This document shows positions 16,261 through 24,802 of a DNA stretch of 64,000 nt, one piece after another. A program made the position numbers and the translations under genes. The number at the start of each line of letters is the position of its first letter. Positions within the stretch are counted from its first letter, which is position 1. Below the pieces are notes generated by a model. The model saw nothing but the letters and a program-made list of their open reading frames with translations, did no database searches and was not told the origin of the DNA. The stretch is from Labilithrix sp. (GTDB taxonomy: Bacteria; Myxococcota_A; Polyangia; Polyangiales; Polyangiaceae), in contig JAHBWE010000012.1 in the NCBI GenBank assembly GCA_019637155.1, positions 186,001 to 250,000 on the forward strand. The letters run 5' to 3'.

Positions 16261-16707
16261 TCAGGGATTGCCCAAGGGCCGGATGCTACCGACGCCTTTG
16301 ACACAAGGGGGAGGCCTGCATGGGCTCGCCTCGTAGCAGCGGCTAAGTCCCTGCCGGCACTCGAGGCATGCAGCGTCTTCGTCACGAAGGCATTCAGCGA
16401 CGCATGCGCTGTCCCCACAGCCACATTGCTGAACGCAGGCAGCAGATCGAGCACACGAACCCGAAAACTCCGCTCGCTGGTAGTGGTCGCCATAGCAGTG
16501 TCGAAGCTCAGAGTCGCAGCTCGCGATGACGCAAGCCTGCTGTTCTTCAATCTCCTCCCGCGAACACGACTCCCCCGTTACGAGCACGCACGACTCGAGC
16601 GCAGCAGTGGTCGGTGGGGCAGGCGCCGCGGGTGCGGCCGGTTTCTCAGAGGAGGAGCACGCGAGGACGAGCGCGTTCGCGAGCACCGTCGCAATGAAGA
16701 GTCTCAT
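16261..16707 (-). CDS. Cys-rich lipoprotein
   Basis: This 148-residue predicted lipoprotein starts at ATG 16705-16707, overlapping the stop of the upstream protease fragment (ATGA). The signal MRLFIATVLANALVLACSSS carries a lipobox. After a Pro/Ala linker, the mature part holds about sixteen cysteines in recurring CxxxC and CxxxxC patterns, for example SCARSAACVQQCGCGDSACV. The pattern repeats in about 35-residue blocks and resembles Cys-rich modules of exported myxobacterial proteins. Codon usage is less GC-biased than in neighbours. No function is recognised. Confidence 0.7.
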   Translation of the reverse strand: MRLFIATVLANALVLACSSSEKPAAPAAPAPPTTAALESCVLVTGESCSREEIEEQQACVIASCDSELRHCYGDHYQRAEFSGSCARSAACVQQCGCGDSACVAECLRDEDAACLECRQGLSRCYEASPCRPPPCVKGVGSIRPLGNP

Positions 16708-17213
16708 GGCCAGTAGCCTCCTGTCCTGAAGAACGCGTCCGTCGTGCTGTCCCACTGCCGCGCATGATTGATATAGTGGTCGACTCCACCTATCCCGATC
16801 GGCTGGAAATAGTGCTCTTCCGCGACGTTTATGCCAACGAGAACTGGAGACCACGTGGCCGTCAGGAGGGCCGAGCCACTGTCTCCCCCGGTGACGTCCA
16901 GATCGTGCCGAAGAGTCTGATTGGTCGAGTCGAAATAGTGCGACCAGAAGCTGCCCTTTGTAATCTTTCCCGATGTAAATGTCAGATGTGGGACGCCCCG
17001 GTAGCCCCACGTTTGACAGAGAGTGATGATGTGGGGACGGCATCGACGCGCGTGCGCGTCGATGTGTGCAGCCGACGGAAAGATCACGCTCGAAGTCGTG
17101 TGGAGCGGCGAACGGAGCACCTCCCTCCGACCGCATGCACGTGCGGCTGAGGCGAAGTCCAACGGCGTGACGAGCACCTCGCCGCGCTCCCGACCAAGGT
17201 CGGTGCCTCGCAT
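16704..17213 (-). pseudogene. Trypsin-like serine protease, N-terminally truncated
   Basis: The C-terminal part reads as a chymotrypsin-fold protease: TLRHDLDVTGGDSGSALLTA contains the nucleophile motif GDSGS, followed by VLVGINVAEE and a final helix-like GGVDHYINHARQW. The preceding 90 residues show no TAAHC or catalytic Asp motif in any nearby frame, so the His and Asp of the triad and any signal peptide are missing. It is therefore probably a decayed or truncated V8/trypsin-like gene. The region is visibly lower in GC (runs such as ATTGATATAGTGG), unlike its neighbours, which suggests acquisition. It overlaps the Cys-rich lipoprotein start. Confidence 0.55.
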
Positions 17214-17220
17214 CTCGCAT

Positions 17221-18432
17221 CTATGGGGAGACCATCTCTCGAAGCCGTACGCGGATGTCGCGCAGCCATACGCTGTCGCCGTAAACGTCGCCCGCGAGGA
17301 GGCTCGTGATGGAACGCCGCAGCGCCGCGTGCTTGTCCTCCGCGAACAGGGTCTCCACGAGCGGGCCGCGGTAGAACGCCTGCACCGCGAGGATGAAGGT
17401 CTCCGCCGCGGCGCGGACCTTCGCGCGCCACGCCTCGACCAGCGCGCCCTCGTCCGCCGGCGCAGCGAGCGTGTCCGCGATCGTGTCGGCGGCGAGGAGG
17501 CCGCCCGTCATCGCGAGGTGCGCGCCGGTCGAGAAGAGCGGATCGATGAAGCCGCCCGCGTCGCCGACCGCGAGCCAGCCTGGCCCCGCCGTCGTGCGCA
17601 CGCGGTAGCTGAAGTCCGCCGTCGCCTCGCAGCGCGGCCAGAGCCTCTTCGCGCGCGCGAGCAGCTCCGTCGCCGACGACGACTCGCGCGCCGCCGCGGC
17701 GAAGAGGTCGTCCGTCGACGTGCCGGCGCGGGCGCGCATCCACGCGCGAGAGACCACCGCGCCGACGCTCGTGCGACCGTCCGCGAACGGGATGAACCAG
17801 AACCAGTTCGGGCGCTCCGGCTCGCCGCTCTCGAAGAGCACGATGTCGATGTCGCCCGCGAGCGCGCCCTCCGCGCGCGGGACGTCCGTGAAGTGCGCGT
17901 AGATCGCGGTCTGATCGAGCCCCTCGATCTTGTCGGTCGCGGCGCGGCCGGTGAGCAGATCGCGGCCCGACGCGTCGACGACGAAGTCGGCGCGCTCGAG
18001 CGCGCCCGCGACGGAGACGCCGATCGCGCGCGCGCCTTCGAAGACGACGCGGTCGACCTTCGTCTCCATCCGCACGTCCGCGCCGAGCTCCTTCGCGTGA
18101 TCGAGGAGGAGCGCATCGAAATCGTCGCGCGGGACCTGGAACGCGTGGTCGGGCTCCGGCTTCCACGCCCCGTCGAAGGAGAAGCGGTCCTTCCGCGCGC
18201 GGACGTCGTCGTGGAAGCGCGCGCCGTACTTGAGGAGGAAGCGCGCCTCCGCCTTCGCGAGGACGCCGATCGTCTCGAGGACCGGGAGCGACTTCGGCAG
18301 CAGCGACTCGCCGAGGTGGAAGCGCGGAAAGGTCGTCTTCTCGAAGACGACGACGTCGAGGCCGCGCTGTCGCAAACGCGCGGCCGTGACCGAGCCGCCC
18401 GGTCCGCCGCCGATGACGACGACGCGCGGCAA
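17221..18432 (-). CDS. FAD-dependent oxidoreductase, halogenase/geranylgeranyl-reductase-like
   Basis: This 403-residue flavoprotein has the FAD fingerprint VVVIGGGPGGSVTAARLRQR at the very start, HLGESLLPKSLPVLE (the FPRFHLGESLL motif of FAD-dependent halogenases and related monooxygenases), VVDASGRDLLTGR, NWFWFIPFADGRTSVGAV and GDAGGFIDPLFSTG. These place it with tryptophan-halogenase-like and geranylgeranyl-reductase-like enzymes; the WxWxIP motif is present as WFWFIP. No ATG lies near the fingerprint; TTG 18430-18432 is chosen because it is one codon before PRVVV. It follows the zinc-ribbon membrane gene by two bases. Substrate is unknown. Confidence 0.8.
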   Translation of the reverse strand: MPRVVVIGGGPGGSVTAARLRQRGLDVVVFEKTTFPRFHLGESLLPKSLPVLETIGVLAKAEARFLLKYGARFHDDVRARKDRFSFDGAWKPEPDHAFQVPRDDFDALLLDHAKELGADVRMETKVDRVVFEGARAIGVSVAGALERADFVVDASGRDLLTGRAATDKIEGLDQTAIYAHFTDVPRAEGALAGDIDIVLFESGEPERPNWFWFIPFADGRTSVGAVVSRAWMRARAGTSTDDLFAAAARESSSATELLARAKRLWPRCEATADFSYRVRTTAGPGWLAVGDAGGFIDPLFSTGAHLAMTGGLLAADTIADTLAAPADEGALVEAWRAKVRAAAETFILAVQAFYRGPLVETLFAEDKHAALRRSITSLLAGDVYGDSVWLRDIRVRLREMVSP

Positions 18433-18434
18433 GC

Positions 18435-18971
18435 TCAGTCCGCGGTCTTCGGCGGCGGCCCCAGCTGAATGCGCTCGCCGATGTACGCGCCGATGAGCGT
18501 GAACATGATCCCGATCGCGCTCATGACGACGTAGAGGAACGTCGGCATCGTGCGGACGGTCTGGCTCTGGACGAGGAGGAACGTGGTCGGGATCGCGATG
18601 ACGAAGCTCGCGACCATCGGCTCGATGAAGGTGCGGCCCGGAGAGATCATGCCGACGAGGAGCCCGCCGATGAACCAGACCGGCACGCAGACGATCATCC
18701 CGTTGCCGCCCTCGAAGTCGAGGAGCGTGACGATCTTCGGGAGCCCGAACACGAGCGCGGCAGTGAGCACCCCCTGCACCGCGATCGCGATGAACAGCCA
18801 CTGGACGCTCACGCCCTCCTGCTGGTAGCGGCGCTCGAGCTCTTCCTCGCGGCTGCGCGTCTTCGCGCCGGGCGCCTCGATCTTGGAGCCGCAGGACCCA
18901 CACCGGACCGAACCGGGCGGGTTCTTGTCGAACCCACACGACGGGCATTTCACCAGCTTCGACGCCGCCAT
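18435..18971 (-). CDS. Zinc-ribbon membrane protein
   Basis: This 178-residue protein begins with a zinc ribbon, CPSCGFDKNPPGSVRCGSCG (residues 9-28), followed by a charged linker and four hydrophobic segments (about residues 58-78, 92-108, 118-136, 142-162). The ribbon is cytosolic and the rest is an inner-membrane bundle. No enzyme family is recognised. The stop lies two bases before the TTG of the flavoprotein gene, so the two probably form an operon. Confidence 0.7.
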   Translation of the reverse strand: MAASKLVKCPSCGFDKNPPGSVRCGSCGSKIEAPGAKTRSREEELERRYQQEGVSVQWLFIAIAVQGVLTAALVFGLPKIVTLLDFEGGNGMIVCVPVWFIGGLLVGMISPGRTFIEPMVASFVIAIPTTFLLVQSQTVRTMPTFLYVVMSAIGIMFTLIGAYIGERIQLGPPPKTAD

Positions 18972-19087
18972 CGGTTTCGGAGGCTACCAGCACGGAAGAT
19001 TTCCTGGAACTCTGGATCCGGCCGGCTGTCGGACTTGGCACCCCCGCGGAATCCTGTCGTACTCTTCCGTAACCGCTCGACTTACCG

Positions 19088-19747
19088 ATGACCGACGCAG
19101 AGGCCACAGACCTGAGCCCGAACGGCGAGGAGACCAAAGAGGAGCTCGATCCCGAGCTCCTCGAGCTTCCGGATCCGCCGAAGCAGGGCCGCACGCTCAC
19201 CGTCGCGCTCCTGGTCGTGACCGCGCTCGCGTCGGTCGCGATGCTCCTCGCGCTCCGCCGCGACGCGGCGTACGCCTTCGCGCCGGCCGGCGCGCACGAC
19301 GTGGGCGACCTCACCACCGCCGCGCCGGCGGCGTTCGTGGAGAACCAGTACGTGCACGGCGCGGTGATGCTCGGGGCCGGCGGCGCGATCCGTTACGAGC
19401 GCCCGCTCGTCTCCGACTCGTTCCGCTTGATGCCGGTCGCGGGGCGCGACGACGTCTGGGTCGAGGTCCGCGTCCCGCCGCGCGGCGAGAACGTGCGCTG
19501 GGTCCCGCCGGCGGAGGTGTCGGGGCGCCTCGTTCGCTTCGACAAGGCCGGCCCCCGCCACCGCGGGCTCGCCGACGCGATCAAGGACACGAAGCAGCAC
19601 GACGTGCCGAAGGACGCGTGGCTCCTCGTCGACGGCAACGCCCCCGCGGACGCGCGGTGGGCCGTCATCCTCTGCGCGATGTTCGCGTGCTTCGCGATCT
19701 GGAACGCGTTCGCGACCGCGAAGCTGCTCCGCCGCGTGAAGACCTGA
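19088..19747 (+). CDS. Two-TM membrane protein of unknown function
   Basis: This 219-residue protein has an acidic cytosolic N-terminus (EETKEELDPELLELPDPPKQ), a membrane segment at ~37-58, a ~130-residue extracytoplasmic domain with strand-rich sequence (DDVWVEVRVPPRGENVRWVP), and a C-terminal membrane segment (WAVILCAMFACFAIWNAF). The shape resembles small envelope-sensing or DUF-type proteins, but no family is recognised. The gene is divergent from the zinc-ribbon gene. Confidence 0.6.
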   Translation: MTDAEATDLSPNGEETKEELDPELLELPDPPKQGRTLTVALLVVTALASVAMLLALRRDAAYAFAPAGAHDVGDLTTAAPAAFVENQYVHGAVMLGAGGAIRYERPLVSDSFRLMPVAGRDDVWVEVRVPPRGENVRWVPPAEVSGRLVRFDKAGPRHRGLADAIKDTKQHDVPKDAWLLVDGNAPADARWAVILCAMFACFAIWNAFATAKLLRRVKT

Positions 19748-19768
19748 TCGCTACGGCAGCTACGACAG

Positions 19769-20884
19769 CTACGGCAGATCGCGATCGGGTCCGTCGACGA
19801 CCTCGATCGGCGATTGGATCCACGAGACGCCGCCGCGGTTGTCGTGGAGGACGGCCCACAAGATCCCCTTCCCCGGCGCGCGCGTCGGCTCGTAGAGCGC
19901 GTTGCTGATCTCCGGCCCGCCGGCGAAGGGATCGCGCACGACGATGCGCGGCTGGATGAAGCGTCCGAGCGTCACGTACCAGTCGACGTAGAGCGTCTCC
20001 TTGCCGACGCGGCCGTTCGCGTCGACGTTGTCGGGGTCCTCTTCGGCGTCGGACTCGTCGAAGTTGATGTCCATCCCGTTCCAGATGCAGTTCCAGTCGA
20101 AGAAGTCCTCGAGGACCGTCTTGTCGCAGCGCTCGACGACGGGCCCGCGCGCGAGGTCGACGTGGCGGCCGCGATGCACGAGCCGCGTGATCTGCGGGAC
20201 CTTGTTGCGGCGCGTGGGGGTGACGGTGACGCGCGTGAACCCGAACACGCCGTGGTCGGCGGAGAGCTCCTTGCCGTCCGCGCCGAAGCACCCGAACGGC
20301 GCCTGGTTCGGCGCGAGGCTCGCGACGCGCGGCTTCCGCTCGACGTGCCCGCCGCACGCGATCAGGAACGTCCACGAGGTCACCGCCGGCTCGCTGCCGC
20401 GCCCCGGCTCGGGCACGACGCCGTCGAGCGCGTCGTTCGGGATCGTGATCGACGTCGCGGTCCCCTCCTCGAGCATCGGCGAGAGGTCGACGCCGGCGGG
20501 GTACGCCGCCTCGAGGTAGGGGTAGCAGTCGAAGTACTGCCCGCCGGGCGGATCGACGCACGGCACCTTGAACCAGTGCACGCGCATCGGCTCGGGCTTG
20601 TCCATCCGCCCATCGTCGACGAGCGCCTCGAGGCTCACCGTCTCGCCGGGCCGCGCATAAGGCAGGTCCGAACGCACCGCGAGGATGCGGACCTGCTTCA
20701 CCTCGCTCTTGTTCGGAAAGGGATCGTTGTTGCAGGCCGCGACCACGACACCGACGACGAGAAGGGGCCCCAGAAGCGGCCGCCACAGCGGGCGCGCAGC
20801 GCCCCGAGCGCTCCGCGCGAGGACCGTGTCTGGGGCGGGGGTGTCGGGGGCAGAGCCCCCGACGTTGAAAAGCCCCATCCTCAT
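19769..20884 (-). CDS. Lipoprotein with repeat-derived N-terminal extension, coupled to TonB receptor
   Basis: This 371-residue protein starts at ATG 20882-20884, overlapping the TonB-receptor stop (ATGA). Residues 1-30 are encoded largely by the dispersed hairpin element; no start codon lies between it and the signal segment PLLGPLLVVGVVVAACNN, whose AAC is a lipobox. The mature domain is strand-rich with many Cys-containing segments (VPCVDPPGGQYFDCYPYLEA) and no recognised family. Its coupling to a TonB-dependent receptor suggests a surface lipoprotein partner that helps capture or transport the substrate, as SusD-like proteins do, though it is not visibly SusD-like. Confidence 0.75.
   Translation of the reverse strand: MRMGLFNVGGSAPDTPAPDTVLARSARGAARPLWRPLLGPLLVVGVVVAACNNDPFPNKSEVKQVRILAVRSDLPYARPGETVSLEALVDDGRMDKPEPMRVHWFKVPCVDPPGGQYFDCYPYLEAAYPAGVDLSPMLEEGTATSITIPNDALDGVVPEPGRGSEPAVTSWTFLIACGGHVERKPRVASLAPNQAPFGCFGADGKELSADHGVFGFTRVTVTPTRRNKVPQITRLVHRGRHVDLARGPVVERCDKTVLEDFFDWNCIWNGMDINFDESDAEEDPDNVDANGRVGKETLYVDWYVTLGRFIQPRIVVRDPFAGGPEISNALYEPTRAPGKGILWAVLHDNRGGVSWIQSPIEVVDGPDRDLP
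20771..20863. repeat. Dispersed hairpin element inside a lipoprotein start
   Basis: CAGAAGCGGCCGC at 20771, CCGTGTCTGGGGCGGGGG from 20824 and the hairpin GTCGGGGGC-AGA-GCCCCCGAC at 20843-20863 (perfect 9-bp stem) match the 50.1 kb copy in order and orientation. The copies at 13.3 kb are in the opposite orientation. The element overlaps codons 8-38 of the lipoprotein gene. Confidence 0.85.
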
Positions 20885-23442
20885 AGGTCCATCCTCACGC
20901 CGGTGATGAAGAGCTGCGGCAGGCCCTGGAGTGAGCGGCTGACGGTGTAGTTATAGTTGTATTCCACACCTTCTTGCGCGCGGTGGTAGTAGACGTTCTG
21001 GATGTCGACGTACGCGGTGACGGCCTTGAACGGCCTCGCGCCGTCGAAGCGCTTCTCGAAGCGGAGGTCGAGCTGGTGGAACGCGCGCATGCGGTCGTTG
21101 TAGAGCGGCAGCGTGCCGACCGGCTGGTACGCGGCGCGGTCGGCGTCGAAGACGGAGTTGTACGCGTTCGCGGTGAAGAGGTTCCCGCTCACGAACCGGA
21201 AGCGCGCGCCGACGCGGAGGCCGTTCCCGAAGACGCGGCTCGCGAGCAGCGTGAGGATGTGCGTCTGATCGAACGGCGCGAGGTGGAGCGCCTCGCCCGG
21301 CCCGTCGCGCCGCTCGCTCCGCGAGATGGTGTACGCGAGCCACCCGAACATCTTCGGATCGTTCTTCCAGCGGACGAGCGTCTCGGTGCCGTACACGAAG
21401 CCGCTGCCGCCGTTGCCGGCGTCGGTGACGACGAGGCGATCGAGCTCCTTGTAGAACCCCTCGACCCCGAGCTCCGCCTTCCCGAGCAGCTCCTGCTCGA
21501 GGCCGACCGAGTAGTGGACGCTCTTGTTCGCGCGGAGCCCACGCTGCCCAAAGATCGGGTCGAGCTCGAACGGCGAGGGCGGCTGGTAGAAGAGGCCGAC
21601 GCCGCCCTTCAGCGTCGTGCGCGCGCCGCCGTGGGGGACCTCCTGCCGCGCGACGACGCGAGGCGAGTAGTTCCACTCCTTCGTCTGGTTCGTGTAGTCG
21701 GCGCGGAAGCCGGGCACGATGCGGGTGCCTTTGAGCGGCGCGATCTCGAGCTCGCCGTACGCGCCGGGCGTGTACACCGATCCGTCGTTGACGGCGGTGA
21801 GGGCGGGCGCGCCGATGCCGCCGCTCGGGACGCCGGGGCGCTCCGGCCGCGGGAACCGCACCGTCACCTCGTAGGGCGTGTGGAGGATGTCGATGCCCGC
21901 GTTCACCGTGAGCTGCCGCACGATGCGCTGCGAGATCTCGGTGCGGAGCGAGACCGGCATCGCGTCGATGACGGCGTAGTTCTCGCCGAAGCCGAAGTCG
22001 ATCGCGTCCTGTCCGATCGCCGCGACGGCGGTGATGCGGGTGCCGGTCTTCAGCTTGTTCTGGTACCGCGCCTGCGCGCGCCAGAACGTGATCGCGGCGC
22101 GGATGTTCCCGCCGAGCAGGAAGTCGCCGCCGTTGGTCGCGGTGTTGAAGATCTCGAGGCGGTCGTCCGACCCGAAGAACGTGAAGCGGAGGTCGTGGTC
22201 CGGCGAGAACTCCTTCCGCACCATCAGCTGGTAGTCGTAGTACCGCGGCGCGGTCGCGAGCCCGTCGCCCGCGAGGAGCCCGAGCCACACGTCGAAGTAC
22301 GAGCGGCGTCCGCTCGCCGAGAAGCTCCAGCCCTTGCCGAGCGAGCGCTCGACGAAGAAGCGCACGTCGATCGAGTCGAGCTGCGCCATCGCGTGGAAGG
22401 TGCCGTCGGCGTTCGGGTCGCGGAGCCCGACGTCGATGATGCCGCCCATGCCGCGGCCGTACTGCGCGCCGAAGTTGCCGGGGTAGAAGTCGATGCGGTC
22501 GAGCGACTCGCTCGGCACGACGGAGCTGAGCCCGCCGAAGTGATAGATGAGCGGCACGTTCGTGCCGTCGATGAACGTCTGCGTGTCCTGCGGCGCGGAC
22601 CCGCGCACGACGAGCTGCCCGCCGAACGGCGGCGGCCGCGCGACGCCGGGGAGGTTCTGCACCGCGCGGAGCGCGTCGCCGTTGGTGCCGGGGCTCGAGA
22701 ACACCTCGTCGCGCGAGATGGTGCGCTTGGTCACCTCGCGCGGCGGTCGGTCGCCCTTCACGCGCACCTCTTCCACCTCGGGCGGCGGCCCCGCGACGCC
22801 GCCGAGGTCGTCCTGCTTCGGCTCGGGCGGCGGCTGAAGGCGAAAGGTCAGCTCGTACTCCTCGCCCGGCGCGAGCTCCTCGTCGGCGTCGACCGGCTCC
22901 TGCCGCGGCGCCGAGATCCGGAGATGCGCCTTCCCGAACGGCAGCGCGTCGACGCGAAACCTCCCGTCGGCCCCGGTCGTAGCGCGATGCTCCACGCCGG
23001 CAGAGTCCTTCACGACGACGGTGGCCCCGGCGATCGGCGAGTCCGTCGCGCGCCGCGCGATCCTCCCCACGATGCGCGCCGGCGGCGGCGTGAACGTGTA
23101 CGTGAACCGAATCCGCGCCGCGATCGGCCGCGCCCCCCGCGTGGCGGGCTCGAACTTCAGCCCCTTCGCGGCCTCGAGCGCCGCCTCGTCGAACCCGGCG
23201 CCGCCGCTCTTCTCCACCACCGCCTTCGCGACCGCGCCGGTGGGATCGACGTCGAGGATGAGATCGACGAGCACGTCCGCGCGCCGCGCCTCGGCGGGGT
23301 ACTTCGCCGGCGAGTCCTGCGCGAGCCGCGGCGGCACCACCGCGTTCGCGTCGGCGGGCTGATCCGACTGCGCACGCGCCTCGCCCGCAGCGAGCCCGAT
23401 CGCGAGCGCGAGGGCGACAGCGACGACGAGCAAGCGGCGCAT
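20881..23442 (-). CDS. TonB-dependent receptor with N-terminal TonB-type domain
   Basis: This 853-residue outer-membrane receptor has a signal peptide (MRRLLVVAVALALAIGLAAG), then a TonB C-terminal-like domain (about residues 35-115; YPAEARRADVLVDLILDVD), a carboxypeptidase-regulatory-like beta-sandwich (~120-205), a plug domain from ~250 (PGVARPPPFGGQLVVRGSAP, FIDGTNVPLIYHFGG), and a beta-barrel ending in an aromatic-free GVRMDL. The start at 23442 is where the signal peptide begins; an earlier ATG at 23469 adds nine residues. TonB-domain/receptor fusions occur in Myxococcota, but the order is striking because TonB normally sits in the inner membrane. Substrate is unknown. Confidence 0.88.
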   Translation of the reverse strand: MRRLLVVAVALALAIGLAAGEARAQSDQPADANAVVPPRLAQDSPAKYPAEARRADVLVDLILDVDPTGAVAKAVVEKSGGAGFDEAALEAAKGLKFEPATRGARPIAARIRFTYTFTPPPARIVGRIARRATDSPIAGATVVVKDSAGVEHRATTGADGRFRVDALPFGKAHLRISAPRQEPVDADEELAPGEEYELTFRLQPPPEPKQDDLGGVAGPPPEVEEVRVKGDRPPREVTKRTISRDEVFSSPGTNGDALRAVQNLPGVARPPPFGGQLVVRGSAPQDTQTFIDGTNVPLIYHFGGLSSVVPSESLDRIDFYPGNFGAQYGRGMGGIIDVGLRDPNADGTFHAMAQLDSIDVRFFVERSLGKGWSFSASGRRSYFDVWLGLLAGDGLATAPRYYDYQLMVRKEFSPDHDLRFTFFGSDDRLEIFNTATNGGDFLLGGNIRAAITFWRAQARYQNKLKTGTRITAVAAIGQDAIDFGFGENYAVIDAMPVSLRTEISQRIVRQLTVNAGIDILHTPYEVTVRFPRPERPGVPSGGIGAPALTAVNDGSVYTPGAYGELEIAPLKGTRIVPGFRADYTNQTKEWNYSPRVVARQEVPHGGARTTLKGGVGLFYQPPSPFELDPIFGQRGLRANKSVHYSVGLEQELLGKAELGVEGFYKELDRLVVTDAGNGGSGFVYGTETLVRWKNDPKMFGWLAYTISRSERRDGPGEALHLAPFDQTHILTLLASRVFGNGLRVGARFRFVSGNLFTANAYNSVFDADRAAYQPVGTLPLYNDRMRAFHQLDLRFEKRFDGARPFKAVTAYVDIQNVYYHRAQEGVEYNYNYTVSRSLQGLPQLFITGVRMDL

Positions 23443-23606
23443 CGAGGGCGCGCATCCTAGTCGCGCCACGCCATAGCCTGCGCAAATATCGCAACGACTC
23501 GGAGCGATGCACCCGGCACCCCCTACGTCAGAGACAGAACGGTTTCAGAAGCGACACCGCTATTTCATTGGCGTACGCGAGGCCTCGCGCCTACGACCCT
23601 CGCCTC

Positions 23607-24632
23607 ATGCGTGCCTCCGTCGCGATCCTCGTCCTGTCCGCGACGGCGTGCGCGCCGATCGCGGAGCCTCACGCTGCGGTCGAAGTGACGTCCGCACCCG
23701 TGACGAGCGAGCCGCCCGTCGCGCGACCAGCGCCGCCGCCGCCGCGGAAGCCGGCCTGCGTGCTGCACGGATCGCACGATCGCATCCCCTCGCTGCCCCT
23801 TCGCTTTCGAGACGAGGTCTTCGCCAGCGCGTCTGCCGCGCTCGAGGGTGAAGTGTCGCTCTTCGCCGGCGAGACGACAGGCGCCGCTCGCTTCGACGGG
23901 GCCGAGCTCGCGCTCACCGGCGACGTGCGCATCGAGGATCTCCGTCTCGCGCCGCGCACGGCGATCCTGCGCGACGGGTGGATCGGCGTCCACGGCGTGC
24001 GGCCCGTCGAGGTGAGGGACGGCGCGATCGTGACGCAACCGAAGCTGCCGAAGCTGGTGCAAGCCGCGTCCGCGTCCGCGCCCGGCGCGATCGAGCTCGA
24101 CTGCGCCGATCTCGGCCTCGGCTGGGGTCCCAATGTGCCGTTCGCCGACGGTCGCCGCGCCAAGCTCGCGGCGGGCAAGACGTCGGAGCTTCGCGCCACG
24201 CGTGGAGGCGCGGTCGTGGGGACCCTCGCGGTGCCGCGCGACGCCGACGCGGAGACGCGGACCATCCACGTCCTCGAGCGGAAGGGCCGCCAGACGAAGA
24301 TCCGACTGATGGGCGACGAGACCTTCATCGACGCCTGGATCGCTTCGTCCGCGATCGCGAAGCCGGCGAAGTCCGACGCCGACACCATGATCGGCATCCT
24401 CTTGACCGACAAGGACGCGGTGAGGCGTCTCCGGTGCAACCATGAGGTGCCGATCTACGTCGGCGACAAGACGGCGCGCGTGGGGACCTACCACGCGGGC
24501 GCGACGATCTATGCGCTCGGCACGAAAGACGATGGGCCCTCCGTGCACGTCGAGCTCTTCGGGCAGGGCGAGAAGCGCACGCCGCCGCTCGTCGAGCGAT
24601 CGCAGCTCGAAGACTGCAGCACGATGCGCTGA
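23607..24632 (+). CDS. Lipoprotein of unknown function
   Basis: This 341-residue predicted lipoprotein starts at ATG 23607 (MRASVAILVLSATACAPIAE), with a lipobox at SATAC. After a Pro-rich linker the protein is strand-rich, with repeated acid and Gly turns and C-terminal RLRCNHEVPIYVGDKTARVG, which has an SH3-like feel. It is transcribed divergently from the TonB receptor with a 164-base intergenic region that presumably holds both promoters. No family is recognised. Confidence 0.7.
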   Translation: MRASVAILVLSATACAPIAEPHAAVEVTSAPVTSEPPVARPAPPPPRKPACVLHGSHDRIPSLPLRFRDEVFASASAALEGEVSLFAGETTGAARFDGAELALTGDVRIEDLRLAPRTAILRDGWIGVHGVRPVEVRDGAIVTQPKLPKLVQAASASAPGAIELDCADLGLGWGPNVPFADGRRAKLAAGKTSELRATRGGAVVGTLAVPRDADAETRTIHVLERKGRQTKIRLMGDETFIDAWIASSAIAKPAKSDADTMIGILLTDKDAVRRLRCNHEVPIYVGDKTARVGTYHAGATIYALGTKDDGPSVHVELFGQGEKRTPPLVERSQLEDCSTMR

Positions 24633-24656
24633 TCCACTCGAGCGCGCGACGACGCG

Positions 24657-24800
24657 TCAGCGACGGGTGAGGAGCGCGAGGAGCATGCGCGAGAGCGCGG
24701 CGGGGTCGAGGTCGACGCCGAGCTCGGCCATCGTTTGGGCGCCGATGATCGTGGCGAGCATCGCCTTGCCGACGAGGGCGGCGTCGAGGTCGCGCGGCGG
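24657..24800 (-). pseudogene. C-terminal remnant of a TetR-type regulator
   Basis: The last 47 residues before the stop at 24657 read as a helical C-terminus: LDAALVGKAMLATIIGAQTM followed by AELGVDLDPAALSRMLLALL. This is the shape of the last two helices of TetR-family repressors. Upstream in the same frame the sequence loses protein-like character at about 24805, where a plus-strand remnant begins. The DNA-binding N-terminus is absent, so this is a 5'-deleted fragment. Assignment to TetR rests on helix pattern only. Confidence 0.45.
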
Positions 24801-24802
24801 GG

